A stretch of DNA of 64,000 nt from Rhizobium sp. Root1334 (GCF_001426665.1 NZ_LMEY01000003.1:105856-169855); one strand, 5' to 3'; shown: positions 43,212 to 52,937, counted from the stretch's first letter. The notes: generated by a model from the sequence alone, not told the origin. Translations and numbers: made by a program.

Positions 43212-44096
43212 ATGACATTCGACCTTGGTGACGGCGTCGACAGCGTCGTCAATTATATCCTCGACAATCTCAGCCCGGTACTGGATCTGATCGCTCTTGC
43301 GATCGGAACCGTGACAGATGCAATCCAAAGCCTGCTTCTGGCTACACCCTTCCCACTTGGCCTTGCAATCTTGGTGCTCTTGGCGCTTTGGCGTGTCGGC
43401 ATCGGCTTTGCGTTGTTTACCACGCTTTCGCTGCTGCTCGTCGATCATATGGACCTATGGCCGCCGATGATGGAAACGCTGTCGCTGGTCCTTGCCTCGA
43501 CGCTGGTCGCCATGCTGATCGGTTTGCCGCTTGGCATAGCAATGGCGCGCAGCGACCGTGTGTCGTCGATCGTGCGGCCGATTCTCGACCTCATGCAGAC
43601 CATGCCGGCCTTTGTCTATCTGATCCCGGCAGCGATGTTTTTCGGGCTCGGAGCCGTGCCAGGTACGATCGCAACCGTCATCTTTTCCATGCCACCCGTC
43701 GTGCGCCTGACCAATCTCGGCATCCGCCAGGTGCATGTGGAGTTTGTCGAGGCAGGCCAGGCCTTCGGCTGCACGCAGATGCAACTCCTGTTCAAGGTGC
43801 AACTGCCCAATGCGATGCCGTCGATCATGGCCGGTATCAACCAGACGATCATGCTGTCGCTGTCGATGGTGGTCATCGCCTCGATGATTGGCGCCGGCGG
43901 CATCGGCAACACTGTATTGACCGGAATCCAGCGCCTCGACGTTGGAACCGGCTTTGAAGGCGGCATCGCCGTCGTCATCCTCGCCGTGATCCTCGACCGG
44001 ATCACGCAGAGCCTGGGGAAACAGCGCGCTGGGGTTTGGCGTGTTCTTTTTCACCGGGCAGCGCATCGTCGGGCGGTTTCCACCGCCGCGGCCTGA
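43212..44096 (+). CDS. proW: Betaine/choline ABC importer, permease
   Basis: 294 aa membrane protein with about six to seven helices. It has the OpuAB/ProW signature ETLSLVLASTLVAMLIGLPL, LMQTMPAFVYLIPAAMFFG and GIQRLDVGTGFEGGIAVVIL. The C-terminal end is basic (RAAHRRAVSTAAA). Middle gene of proVWX. A short inverted repeat (GGTACCCG/CGGGTGCC near 44124-44144) lies between it and proX. Confidence 0.92.
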   Translation: MTFDLGDGVDSVVNYILDNLSPVLDLIALAIGTVTDAIQSLLLATPFPLGLAILVLLALWRVGIGFALFTTLSLLLVDHMDLWPPMMETLSLVLASTLVAMLIGLPLGIAMARSDRVSSIVRPILDLMQTMPAFVYLIPAAMFFGLGAVPGTIATVIFSMPPVVRLTNLGIRQVHVEFVEAGQAFGCTQMQLLFKVQLPNAMPSIMAGINQTIMLSLSMVVIASMIGAGGIGNTVLTGIQRLDVGTGFEGGIAVVILAVILDRITQSLGKQRAGVWRVLFHRAAHRRAVSTAAA

Positions 44097-44165
44097 GCCG
44101 CACGCACTGCGCTGAAAAATGGCGGTACCCGTCCGCCGGGTGCCAACCTTCCAAAAGGAGCAAAG

Positions 44166-45041
44166 ATGTTCAAGACACTCGCTACAATGAGCCTTGCGGC
44201 CGGAATTTTCACCGGCACGTTCGGTCCGACCCTGGCGGATGACAAGACGCCGGTGAAGATCGGTTGGGCCGCCTGGTCCGATGCCGAATTCGTCACCAAG
44301 CTTGCCGCGAAACTTATAGAGGACGAACTCGGCCATAAGGTCCAGCTCGTCCAGACCGACGTTGCACCTTTATATCAAGGTGTCAGTCGAGGCGATATCG
44401 ACGTCATGATGATGGCTTGGTTGCCGCAGACCCATGCCGACTATTTTGCCAAAGTGAAGGACAAGGTGGCGACGCTTGGAACCGTTTATGACGGCGCGAA
44501 ACTCGGCTGGGTTGTTCCAAAATATATACCCGAAGATGCCATCGCCTCGATCGAGGATCTCAAGAAGGATGACGTAAAGGCAAAACTCAAGGGCCGGGTT
44601 GACGGCATCGATCCCGGGGCGGGCCTAACGCGCCTCTCGGAGATGACCGTCAAGGATTATGAGCTGGACGGCTACAAGCTGCAGATTTCCAGCGAAGCCG
44701 GAATGCTGACGACGGTCGACCGGGCTATCCGCAAGCAGGAATGGTTCGTCGCAACGTCCTGGAGTCCGCATTGGATGTTTGGCAAGTACGAACTTCGCTA
44801 CCTTGCCGATCCGAAGGGCTCACTTGGGGCCGCAGAGCATGTTGATGTGCTGGCGCGAAAGGATTTTGAAAAGGACAATCCGAAGGTCGCGCGCTTCCTG
44901 TCGCGAATGAAACTGCCAATCGGCGATCTTGAAGCCGCGATGTTCAGCGCGCAGGAGACCTCCTACGAGAAGGCCGTCGATCAATACATTGCAGACCATC
45001 CGGAACAGGTGAAGGCCTGGCTGAACGAGCAGGAAGGCTAA
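44166..45041 (+). CDS. proX: Betaine/choline ABC importer, periplasmic binding protein
   Basis: 291 aa OpuAC-family binding protein with a signal peptide ending near PTLADD. It has KIGWAAWSDAEFVTKLAAKL, MMMAWLPQTHADYF and ATSWSPHWMFGKYEL; the tryptophans and tyrosines in these segments are the kind that form the aromatic cage for a quaternary ammonium group. AAGGAG lies just before the ATG. Confidence 0.9.
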   Translation: MFKTLATMSLAAGIFTGTFGPTLADDKTPVKIGWAAWSDAEFVTKLAAKLIEDELGHKVQLVQTDVAPLYQGVSRGDIDVMMMAWLPQTHADYFAKVKDKVATLGTVYDGAKLGWVVPKYIPEDAIASIEDLKKDDVKAKLKGRVDGIDPGAGLTRLSEMTVKDYELDGYKLQISSEAGMLTTVDRAIRKQEWFVATSWSPHWMFGKYELRYLADPKGSLGAAEHVDVLARKDFEKDNPKVARFLSRMKLPIGDLEAAMFSAQETSYEKAVDQYIADHPEQVKAWLNEQEG

Positions 45042-45131
45042 CCGTCCCTGTCACCATCCGGCGCAAACGGGCAGGCATGCTTCGCGAAGGCCCGTGGAGC
45101 GTGCCCCCCAGAAAAGAAAGGACCTACGCGA

Positions 45132-45422
45132 ATGTATCTTTATGACACTCTCAAGTCTCCAGCCCTTACCGAAAGCGCAGACGATACCATCGGCGGCCGT
45201 ATTTCACTTGCGCGTGATGCGCTCGGCATTTCCGTGGAAGAGATTTCCGCCGTTGCCGGTGTCACTGTGGACACTTGGACCAACTGGGAAAATGACCGCT
45301 CCGAGCCGCGCGCCAATCGTCTCGACATGCTCGCGCGCATCCTCCAGGTCAACATTATGTGGCTTCTGGGTGGCGGCAACCAGACGGCTGAGGCAGGCGC
45401 TAGCGCGGAGTTGCCACGCTAA
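45132..45422 (+). CDS. XRE-family helix-turn-helix regulator, 96 aa
   Basis: Single HTH_XRE domain: IGGRISLARDALGISVEEIS, VDTWTNWENDRSEPR and LDMLARILQVNIMWLLGGG. An AAAGGA ribosome site precedes the ATG. It follows proX by 90 nt in the same direction, so it may belong to the importer operon and regulate it, but no operator is obvious. Related in plan to the protein at 6522-6773. Confidence 0.85.
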   Translation: MYLYDTLKSPALTESADDTIGGRISLARDALGISVEEISAVAGVTVDTWTNWENDRSEPRANRLDMLARILQVNIMWLLGGGNQTAEAGASAELPR

Positions 45423-45556
45423 AAGCCCATTGTTGGTTTGCGCCATGAAAGCAGCGCGGTTCATGCCCGGCAAGCCGGGCTGGCAATAGAGAGAAGGAGA
45501 GTTCTAAAGGCGGCGTGCCCAGGAGGAGGATAGCTCCCTCACAGGACCCGAGCTGT

Positions 45557-46477
45557 TTAATCCATCACGGCGTCCATGGGCTTTTTAAGGTCCTTGGTAA
45601 AGTCGCAAAGGTCCCGGCTTATTTCGGCAATCTCTTCGAAGAAGGCACCGTTATAGTCGTTCCGGTAGGTGATGAAATATTCGAGTTTCGGCAGCTCGAA
45701 TTCGGACTTCATCACGTGAAGGCGCCCATCATCGACATATCGGCTGAAAAACGCTTTCGGCAGGATGGTGATGCCGAGGCCATAGGCGGCAAGCTCGGCC
45801 AGCGCTGCCATATTGTTGCAGGAAATCGTCTTGCCGAAGGGTAGGCGGGGGTTGTCGATCACATCGTGAAGAATGGGCCGCAGCATCGAGCCCGCCGATT
45901 GAATGAGAAGAGGGTATCGCAGCATCTCCTCCTTCGTCAGCACCTCGGTCCCGTTGTAGATTTTCGGGCTGCACATCCAGACCAGTTCGATTTCCCCCAA
46001 CCGCATGTTGATGAACTGCGGGTGCTGGCTGATGCGTGGACATATCACGAAGTCGATCTTGCGCTCGGTCAGGCGGTCGAGAAGACCAGCAGTAAGATCA
46101 ATTTCGGGTTCCAGCGAAATTCCCGGATACCTGTCGAGAATGGTTGCCATCAATTCCGGCAACCATGACAAGGCCACGAGGTCCGTTACGCCCAGCCGGA
46201 ACCGGAAGGGCGGCGCGTTCGACGTGCGCGCGGTGAGCGTCAAACGGTCGTACAGCCGCAGCATCTGCTCGGCGATATCGCGGATGTCGCGTCCCTTGCT
46301 GGTCAGAACGGATTGCCGGCTGCTGCGATCGAACAGCGGCGCGGAGAAGCGGCCTTCAAGTTCGCCGATACGTTTGGAAATCGTCGATTGGGTCACGTTC
46401 AGGTAGGAGCCGGCCGCCTCGAAGCTGCCAAGCGTCGCGACCCAATAAAGGGCTTCCATCTGTTTCAGAGTGAACAT
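45557..46477 (-). CDS. LysR-family transcriptional regulator
   Basis: 306 aa. N-terminal HTH MEALYWVATLGSFEAAGSYL, NVTQSTISKRIGELE, then a substrate-binding domain. Divergent from the rraA-like/ABC/Chr operon starting at 46599; the intergenic inverted repeat at 46493-46526 is the expected operator. It probably activates that operon in response to its substrate. Confidence 0.92.
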   Translation of the reverse strand: MFTLKQMEALYWVATLGSFEAAGSYLNVTQSTISKRIGELEGRFSAPLFDRSSRQSVLTSKGRDIRDIAEQMLRLYDRLTLTARTSNAPPFRFRLGVTDLVALSWLPELMATILDRYPGISLEPEIDLTAGLLDRLTERKIDFVICPRISQHPQFINMRLGEIELVWMCSPKIYNGTEVLTKEEMLRYPLLIQSAGSMLRPILHDVIDNPRLPFGKTISCNNMAALAELAAYGLGITILPKAFFSRYVDDGRLHVMKSEFELPKLEYFITYRNDYNGAFFEEIAEISRDLCDFTKDLKKPMDAVMD

Positions 46478-46492
46478 CGGTTCTCATGAACT

Positions 46493-46526
46493 AAAGCGAT
46501 TTAACTGCAGTAGAAAATATCGCTTT
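46493..46526. promoter_or_regulatory. Candidate LysR operator
   Basis: Perfect 8-bp arms AAAGCGAT (46493-46500) and ATCGCTTT (46519-46526) around 18 nt with CTGCAG at the centre, 16 nt upstream of the lysR start and 73 nt before the divergent gene. Geometry suits a LysR dimer site with autoregulation. Confidence 0.6.
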
Positions 46527-46598
46527 TTTGCATTGCTTGGCAAGCGTAACCTTTTCTCGAGGTGAGCAGCCGAGGAGATGGCTGCCAAGGAGGATTAT

Positions 46599-47228
46599 AT
46601 GACGATAGTAGAGTACCCGGTGATCGCGCAGATCGCGCCAGAACTGATTTCCGAATTTCGCGGTGTCGCCACCTCCATCATCAGTGACAACATGGCACGT
46701 CTGCCGGGCGCAACTGGGATCCTACCTTATCACAAGGGCGGCCAACTGGTCGGCACGGCATTGACCGTCAAGACCCGCAATGGCGACAATCTGGCCATCC
46801 ACGCCGCCCTGAAGATTGCCCGGCGCGGCGACGTGATTGTCGTTGATGGCGGAGGCGATATCAGCCAGGCGCTGATCGGCGAAATCATTCTCGCGCATGC
46901 GGAATCGATCGGCGTGGCCGGGTTCGTTCTTGATGGCGCGATCCGCGACGTCGCGGCGATCCGGGCTTCCGACTTGCCCTGCTATGCCCGCGGAATCACC
47001 CACAAAGGTCCTTACAAGAACGGCCCGGGCTCCCTCAACGTGCCGGTTTCCATTGGTGGCCTGGTGGTGCATCCGGGTGACCTCATCGTTGGAGACGACG
47101 ACGGGATCGTGGCGCTTGCACCGCAAGCTGCCCGGGACCTTTTGCCGGCAATCCGGGCCCAGGAGGAACGGGAGCGTATAAAAATCGCCGGGTTCAAGGA
47201 AGCGCGACTGCAACTCGTAAAGTCTTGA
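46599..47228 (+). CDS. RraA-like protein (4-hydroxy-4-methyl-2-oxoglutarate aldolase family)
   Basis: 209 aa. The fold is seen in ISDNMARLPG, GTALTVKTRNGDNLAIHAAL, VVDGGGD and the metal/pyruvate site region GFVLDGAIRDVAAIR. In the enzyme branch, RDVAAIRA-type segments supply the Arg and Asp for aldol cleavage or oxaloacetate decarboxylation. ATG 46599 is chosen because AAGGAGGA lies 5 nt upstream; ATG 46578 is weaker. First gene of an operon with a peptide-type ABC importer, suggesting the imported compound yields an oxo-acid substrate. Confidence 0.85.
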   Translation: MTIVEYPVIAQIAPELISEFRGVATSIISDNMARLPGATGILPYHKGGQLVGTALTVKTRNGDNLAIHAALKIARRGDVIVVDGGGDISQALIGEIILAHAESIGVAGFVLDGAIRDVAAIRASDLPCYARGITHKGPYKNGPGSLNVPVSIGGLVVHPGDLIVGDDDGIVALAPQAARDLLPAIRAQEERERIKIAGFKEARLQLVKS

Positions 47229-47251
47229 TCCTTATCAAAATTCCATCGACA

Positions 47252-48781
47252 ATGAGGAGAACGTCGTTGAATTTCTGGAAAACCATAGCGGTGGTCACAT
47301 CGGCCACTTTGATTGCTCCGCTGAACCCCGCATCCGCCCAGGACGCCACCGCAGTGGCGATCGTCCTGCCAGCCGGGCCGGATCGCCTCGATCCATGCGA
47401 GACGCCGCGTTCGGTGATCGGCCGTATCATCAAGCAGAACGTTGTCGAGACATTGGTCGAGCTTGATTATGACAAGCATACGACCCTGCCGCGCCTCGCG
47501 GAAAGCTGGGAACAGACCGCACCGACTGAATGGGTCTTCAAGCTGCGCCAGGGCATCACGTTCCATGACGGTACGCCGTTCGATGCGAAAGCGGTCATTC
47601 ACTCGCTGGAACGCACCAATGATCCGGCGCTCACCTGCATCACGCGGACCAAATATCTGGATGGTACCGATATCAAGGCAACTGAGGTCGACGCGCATAC
47701 GGTGAAATTCGCCACCAAGACCGCTGTTCCCATCCTGCCGACATTGCTGGCGCAGTTGACGATCTCGTCGGTGAAGACGCCGAAGGGTGAATACACAGCC
47801 GACCCGATCGGCACAGGTCCCTACAAGTTCGATCACTGGACGCAGGGCGAAAATGTCGGCCTTGTGCGCAACGACGCCTATTGGGGCGAAAAACCGGTGA
47901 TCGACAAGGCGACCTATGTCTGGCGCTCCGAATCGTCAGTCGCGGCAGCGATGGTCGAAACCGGCGAAGCCGATCTTGCCTTCTCGATAGCGCCGCAGGA
48001 TGCAACCAACCCGGAAACCGACAAGGTGTATCCGAACTCCGATAGCGCCCTGTTCCGGCTTTCCGTGGATATCCCACCGCTCAACGACGTTCGCGTCCGC
48101 AAGGCCATCAATCTGGCGATCGACCGACAGGCTTTCCTCGGCAGTATTATCAGCGACAAGGCCGAGCTTGCCATGCAGCAGGTCGGGCCAAGCGTGTTGG
48201 GTTTCAATGCCAACCTGAAGCCGTGGCCCTACGATCCGGAACAGGCCAAGGTATTGTTGGCTGAAGCGAAAGCCTCTGGCGTCGATGTGGATCGTGAAAT
48301 CCGGATGATCGGCCGCCCTGCGATGTTTGCCAACAGCAACGAGTTCGTGGAAGCGGCGGCAGAAATGCTGCGCAGCGTCGGTCTCAACATCAAGCTCGAC
48401 AATCTGGAGATGACGCAGTGGCTGAAGATGGCGAACAAGCCTTTTGCCGAGGATCGTCAGCCCAATATCTTCCTGACGATGCACGACAACAATAGCGGCG
48501 ACGCAGCCTTCACCGCATTCTTCAAGTACCATTCAAACGGCCGCCAGAGCGAGCTGCACGATGCTGACCTCGATGCCCTGATCGTCGATGCCGGCACGCA
48601 ATCCGGCGCCAAACGCGCGGAGCAATATAACGAGGTGTTCCGCCGTATCTATGAGGATATCGTCGCCGACGTGCCGCTCTTTCACATGGTCAACTACATG
48701 CGGGTGGGAAAACGGCTGGATTTTACCCCGACGATCGCCAACGCCGTCGAACTGCAGCTCGCGCGGCTCAAGCTGAAATAA
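47252..48781 (+). CDS. Peptide/opine-type ABC binding protein (family 5)
   Basis: About 509 aa DppA/OppA-type periplasmic binding protein with a signal peptide ending near PASAQD. Motifs: LRQGITFHDGTPFDAKAV and DPIGTGPYKFDHW are signatures of the family; PLNDVRVRKAINLAIDR follows. ATG 47252 (MRRTSLNFWK) is listed; a TTG at 47267 has the better ribosome site (GAGGA 47254-47258) and may be the true start. Family members bind peptides, opines, sugars or nickel. Confidence 0.9.
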   Translation: MRRTSLNFWKTIAVVTSATLIAPLNPASAQDATAVAIVLPAGPDRLDPCETPRSVIGRIIKQNVVETLVELDYDKHTTLPRLAESWEQTAPTEWVFKLRQGITFHDGTPFDAKAVIHSLERTNDPALTCITRTKYLDGTDIKATEVDAHTVKFATKTAVPILPTLLAQLTISSVKTPKGEYTADPIGTGPYKFDHWTQGENVGLVRNDAYWGEKPVIDKATYVWRSESSVAAAMVETGEADLAFSIAPQDATNPETDKVYPNSDSALFRLSVDIPPLNDVRVRKAINLAIDRQAFLGSIISDKAELAMQQVGPSVLGFNANLKPWPYDPEQAKVLLAEAKASGVDVDREIRMIGRPAMFANSNEFVEAAAEMLRSVGLNIKLDNLEMTQWLKMANKPFAEDRQPNIFLTMHDNNSGDAAFTAFFKYHSNGRQSELHDADLDALIVDAGTQSGAKRAEQYNEVFRRIYEDIVADVPLFHMVNYMRVGKRLDFTPTIANAVELQLARLKLK

Positions 48782-48792
48782 CATGCAAGGGT

Positions 48793-48813
48793 GGCGAGCG
48801 GTGAACGCTCGCC
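48793..48813 (+). other. Stem-loop after the family-5 binding protein
   Basis: GGCGAGCG (48793-48800), loop GTGAA, CGCTCGCC (48806-48813); perfect 8-bp stem without a T-run. Probably stabilises the upstream mRNA; a smaller CCGGC/GCCGG hairpin follows. Confidence 0.55.
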
Positions 48814-48895
48814 GCCAATCTCAATGGGTGCCGAACCGCCGGCTTGATGCCGGTGACGTTCAATCCCCGATCCACATCCGGCGGAGGAGGCTGAT

Positions 48896-49813
48896 ATGGG
48901 TTCATTCATTTTTAAACGGTCATTGCAGAGCGTCTTTTCGCTGCTTGTGCTGATCGTTCTGGTCTTCTTTCTGGCGCGCATGACCGGTTCGCCTGCCGAT
49001 CTCTATCTGCCGCAGGATGCGTCCGCCGAGATTCGTCACCAGTTCAATGAGCAGTTCGGCTTCAACGATCCGCTCTATGTCCAGTTCGGTCATTTTCTCT
49101 GGGGATTGCTGCATTTCGACATGGGGCAGTCCCTGCAGTTCTCGCGCCCTGCCGTAGATGTCGTGCTGCAGGCCTTTCCGACCACGCTGACGCTCGCGGC
49201 CATCACGATGCCGCTGGTCATCCTCGTTTCGGTGATCACCGGTTCGCTGGCTGCATTTCGTCCCGGCGGCGTCTTTGACCGCCTCGCCAGCTTCATTTCG
49301 CTCATCGGCGCCAGCACGCCCAATTTCTGGGTCGCCATTGTCGGCGTGCTGGTCTTTGCCGTGACACTCCGGGTCTTGCCGACATCGGGCACCGGGACGC
49401 CATTGCACTGGATTCTGCCCGTCGCCGTCCTGATGCTGCGGCCGACCGGCGTTCTGGTCCAAGTCGTGCGCACGTCGATGATGACGGCGCTGTCCTCCGC
49501 CTACATCAAGACGGCTCGTGCCAAAGGCGTCGGCTCGCGGGCGATCGTCTTCGTCCATGCGCTTCGAAATGCGCTTCTGCCGGTGATCACCGTGGCCAGC
49601 GACCAGGCTGCCGGTATCGTCAACGGCGCCGTCATCGTCGAAACCGTGTTCGGATTTCCAGGGATCGGCAAGCTGATGATCGATTCCGTCATGCTTCGGG
49701 ATTTTGCTGTCATCCAGGCTGCTGTCCTGGTCACTGCCCTTGCCGTCTTCGTCATCAACATCATTGTGGATATCACCTATGCACTCGTCGATCCACGCAT
49801 CCGGTACAGCTGA
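48896..49813 (+). CDS. DppB-type ABC permease
   Basis: 305 aa, six helices. Periplasmic segment RHQFNEQFGFNDPLYVQFGH and the EAA-type loop region IKTARAKGVGSRAIVFVHAL are typical of DppB/OppB. An AGGAGG ribosome site is just upstream. The next permease starts 1 nt after its stop. Confidence 0.92.
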   Translation: MGSFIFKRSLQSVFSLLVLIVLVFFLARMTGSPADLYLPQDASAEIRHQFNEQFGFNDPLYVQFGHFLWGLLHFDMGQSLQFSRPAVDVVLQAFPTTLTLAAITMPLVILVSVITGSLAAFRPGGVFDRLASFISLIGASTPNFWVAIVGVLVFAVTLRVLPTSGTGTPLHWILPVAVLMLRPTGVLVQVVRTSMMTALSSAYIKTARAKGVGSRAIVFVHALRNALLPVITVASDQAAGIVNGAVIVETVFGFPGIGKLMIDSVMLRDFAVIQAAVLVTALAVFVINIIVDITYALVDPRIRYS

Positions 49814-49814
49814 G

Positions 49815-50741
49815 ATGGCCGCGCCCGTTTCACTTACCGTCCAGCCCACCGGGTCATCGGGAGGCTTCAAGGAAATCCTCGGTCTGCTCTGGCAGGACAA
49901 GGTCGCCACGGTTTCGGCTGCCCTGCTCGTCATCGTGCTTGCCTGTGTTCTTCTTGGCCCCTGGCTGCTTGCCGACCAGGCACGCGCCGTCAATCTCATG
50001 GCCCGCAACGCACCACCATTCTCGATCAGCAAGGGCTGGATGTTCTTCCTTGGCGCCGATGCGCTCGGCCGCAGCCTGCTGGCCCGCATTGTCGTCGCCA
50101 GCCAGAACACCATAGTCATCGCCGCAAGTGCTGTGCTGCTTTCGATGATGATCGGCGGCATTCTCGGGCTCGTCGCCGGATATAAAGGCGGATGGGTCAG
50201 TGCCCTGCTTCTGCGTCTTGCCGATGCGATCATGAGCTTTCCGTCAATGCTTCTGGCAGTCATCGTGCTGTTCGTGTTCGATCCCGGCATCACGAATGTC
50301 ATTCTCGTGCTTGCCGTTTCTCGCATACCGATCTTCCTCAGGACCGTTCGCGCCGAAGTGCTGGAAATCAAGGAGCGGATGTTCGTCACCGCCGCGCGAG
50401 CGATGGGAGCCCGGACGGACCGGATTCTTCTCAGGCATATCGCCCCCATGGTCCTGCCGACGGTGATCAATCTCGCAGCGCTGGAAATCGCCTTCGTCAT
50501 GTTGGTGGAGTCCGGCCTAAGCTTTCTGGGCATCGGCATTCAGCCGCCAGAAGTAACCTGGGGCCTGATGGTCGCGGACGGCCGCAACTATCTGGGGTCG
50601 GCCTGGTGGCTGGCTTTCTGGCCGGGTGTGGCGATCATGCTCGTCACCATGGCCCTCAATCTCCTTTCAAACTGGCTTCGCGTCGTGACCGATCCGGTCG
50701 AGCGCTGGCGCCTCCAGACATCGGTAGGCAGACATGACTGA
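49815..50741 (+). CDS. DppC-type ABC permease
   Basis: 308 aa, six helices with the DppC N-terminal segment, FLGADALGRSLLARIVVASQ and the loop VTAARAMGARTDRILLRHIA. ATG 49815 directly follows the DppB stop; a longer frame upstream lies within that gene. Overlaps the ATPase gene by 8 nt. Confidence 0.93.
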   Translation: MAAPVSLTVQPTGSSGGFKEILGLLWQDKVATVSAALLVIVLACVLLGPWLLADQARAVNLMARNAPPFSISKGWMFFLGADALGRSLLARIVVASQNTIVIAASAVLLSMMIGGILGLVAGYKGGWVSALLLRLADAIMSFPSMLLAVIVLFVFDPGITNVILVLAVSRIPIFLRTVRAEVLEIKERMFVTAARAMGARTDRILLRHIAPMVLPTVINLAALEIAFVMLVESGLSFLGIGIQPPEVTWGLMVADGRNYLGSAWWLAFWPGVAIMLVTMALNLLSNWLRVVTDPVERWRLQTSVGRHD

Positions 50742-52365
50742 TCAGCCACTTCTCGAAATCAAAAACCTGAGCATCAGCTTTCCCAGCCGCCGCGGCGTTG
50801 TTCATGCCGTCGACGACGTGAGCTGGTCGGTCAAACCCGGCGAAACGCTTGCCATTCTCGGCGAGAGCGGATCAGGCAAGAGCGTTAGCGCTTCCGCGGT
50901 TCTCGATCTCGTCGACGCGCCACCAGCCGTGATCTCCAGTGGACAGATCCTGTATCGCGGCCGCGATTTGCTGAAGGTGCCGCGTGACGAACGCCAGGCC
51001 ATCAATGGCCGCAAGATATCCATGATCTTTCAGGATCCCCTGGCCGCGCTCAACCCGGTCTATCCGATCGGCTGGCAGGTGGCGGAAACCCTACGGGTCC
51101 ACGGCGTCGACAGCAAGACCGCGCATGCACGCGCCATCGAACTGCTTCACAAGGTGGGGATCGACGATCCGGAGCGGCGGGCGCGGCAATATCCTCATCA
51201 GTTTTCCGGAGGCCAGCGGCAACGCATCATGATCGCTTCGGCGATCGCGCTCGAACCGGACCTGCTGATAGCCGATGAACCGACCAGCGCCCTTGACGTG
51301 ACCGTCCAGGCGCAGGTCCTCGACCTTCTGAAGTCCTTGCAGGCAGAAAACGGGATGGGCCTTGTTCTCATCACGCATGATCTCGGCGTTGTCGAAAAGG
51401 TCGCCGATCGTGTCGTGGTCATGCAGAACGGCCGGGTCGTGGAGACCGGGGCTGCACGCGCCATTATGACATCGCCGTCTCACCCCTACACGCGCAAGCT
51501 TCTCGATGCGATGCCCGGGCGGCATGGCTTCGAAACTCAGGCAGTGGCGAGCGAAACGCGCCGCACAATCCTGGAGGTTCAGGACGTGTCGCGCATCTAC
51601 GGTGTCCAGCCGGGCAAAGCGAAGGATGCAGGACCGAAAGCAATTCGCGCGGTCGATAATGCAAACTTCGTGCTGCGCAGCGGAGAGACATTGGGCATCG
51701 TCGGCGAGTCCGGCTCGGGAAAATCGACACTGGCACGTATGCTTCTCGGCCTCGAGCCACCAACCAGCGGCACGATCCGTTTCGACGGCAAGGACATGAA
51801 CGGCATGTCGGCGTCAGAGGCCTTCAAGGTGCGGCGCCGGATGCAGTTCGTTTTCCAGGATCCGACGGCATCGCTCAATCCGCGGATGACCATCGGACAG
51901 ATCGTTTCCGAACCGTGGGCTATCCATGCAGGTGTCCTGCCGAAGAAGGAATGGCGGGGAAGGGTGATCGAGCTTCTGGAACGCGTTGGCTTGAAGCCGG
52001 ATCATATCGACCGCCATCCGCATCAGTTTTCCGGCGGTCAGCGGCAGCGCATCGCCATTGCCCGGGCGCTGGCGCTTCAGCCAGAAGTCATCGTCTGCGA
52101 CGAGGCCGTCTCCGCGCTTGACGTTTCGGTGCAGGCACAGGTCATCGATCTGTTGAAAACGCTGCGTCGCGATTTCGGTCTGTCTTATATTTTCATCGCC
52201 CACGATCTGGCTCTCGTGCGGGATTTTGCAACCTCCGTCATCGTCATGTATCGGGGCCAGATCGTCGAGCAAGGGCCGACAACCAATATCTACACCGCCC
52301 CGCGGCACGACTATACCAAGCGGCTGCTGGCCGCGAGCGAGGTCCATTTGCCGGATGCGGCATGA
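50734..52365 (+). CDS. DppD-DppF fused ABC ATPase
   Basis: 543 aa with two complete ATPase domains. Domain 1: GESGSGKS, FSGGQRQR, LLIADEPTSALD. Domain 2: GESGSGKST, FSGGQRQR, VIVCDEAVSALD. It is equivalent to DppD and DppF joined end to end, common in rhizobia for opine and peptide importers. Its stop overlaps the first Chr-family gene as ATGA, so those genes are part of the same operon. Confidence 0.94.
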   Translation: MTDQPLLEIKNLSISFPSRRGVVHAVDDVSWSVKPGETLAILGESGSGKSVSASAVLDLVDAPPAVISSGQILYRGRDLLKVPRDERQAINGRKISMIFQDPLAALNPVYPIGWQVAETLRVHGVDSKTAHARAIELLHKVGIDDPERRARQYPHQFSGGQRQRIMIASAIALEPDLLIADEPTSALDVTVQAQVLDLLKSLQAENGMGLVLITHDLGVVEKVADRVVVMQNGRVVETGAARAIMTSPSHPYTRKLLDAMPGRHGFETQAVASETRRTILEVQDVSRIYGVQPGKAKDAGPKAIRAVDNANFVLRSGETLGIVGESGSGKSTLARMLLGLEPPTSGTIRFDGKDMNGMSASEAFKVRRRMQFVFQDPTASLNPRMTIGQIVSEPWAIHAGVLPKKEWRGRVIELLERVGLKPDHIDRHPHQFSGGQRQRIAIARALALQPEVIVCDEAVSALDVSVQAQVIDLLKTLRRDFGLSYIFIAHDLALVRDFATSVIVMYRGQIVEQGPTTNIYTAPRHDYTKRLLAASEVHLPDAA

Positions 52366-52937
52366 GACCGATGCCGCGTGACGCACCTCTTCGGCCGGCA
52401 TCGCTCGCCGGCCTGTTTCTTGTTTGCCTGAAGATCGGCCTGCTCAGCTTCGGCGGCGGCCTGTCAGGTTGGCTCTACCGCGAGTTCGTCGAGCAGAAAC
52501 GCTGGATCGATGCCGACGACTTTACCAGCAGCCTGGCGATTTCGCAGATGCTCCCCGGCGCCAACGTCATCAACCTCGTCGTCTGTATGGGAGAGCAGTT
52601 GCGCGGGCCTGCCGGGGCGGTTGCCGGTGCATTCGGCTTCCTCATCGGTCCGTTTTTCGCGGCCATCGGCCTCAGCGTGCTGATCGATTCGATCGCCAAT
52701 GTCGGACCGTTGGAGGCGGCGTTGGCCGGGGTCGCCGCAGCCGCGACCGGCCTACTCATCGTGATATGCTGGCACGGTGTCCGCCGCGCATCCCGTCATC
52801 TTCCGGGGCTGGCTGTGGTTTTGGCCGTCGCCGTGACGGTCGGGGTTCTGGACTGGCCGCTTATGGCCGTTGTCGCCGTCGCCGCTCCCGTCAGCATTGC
52901 TCTCAGCTGGAACCGCGCGGGGAAGCCCGATGCGTGA
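52362..52937 (+). CDS. ChrA-family transporter half (first)
   Basis: 191 aa short-chain CHR-family membrane protein, about five to six helices. Family motifs LLSFGGGLSGWLYREFVEQK and QMLPGANVINLVV are present. It starts in ATGA overlap with the ATPase gene and ends overlapping the second half by 8 nt, so the two should form a heterodimer. CHR proteins export chromate or other anions, but the operon context makes a metabolic anion equally plausible. Confidence 0.87.
   Translation: MRPMPRDAPLRPASLAGLFLVCLKIGLLSFGGGLSGWLYREFVEQKRWIDADDFTSSLAISQMLPGANVINLVVCMGEQLRGPAGAVAGAFGFLIGPFFAAIGLSVLIDSIANVGPLEAALAGVAAAATGLLIVICWHGVRRASRHLPGLAVVLAVAVTVGVLDWPLMAVVAVAAPVSIALSWNRAGKPDA

Noticed and set aside
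44124..44144. Hairpin GGTACCCG/CGGGTGCC between proW and proX as a terminator
   Set aside because: No T-run and it lies just before the proX ribosome site; kept only as a note in the proW entry.
48920..50539. 539-codon open frame on the minus strand
   Set aside because: Antisense of the two Dpp-type permeases; no recognisable protein and no ribosome site.
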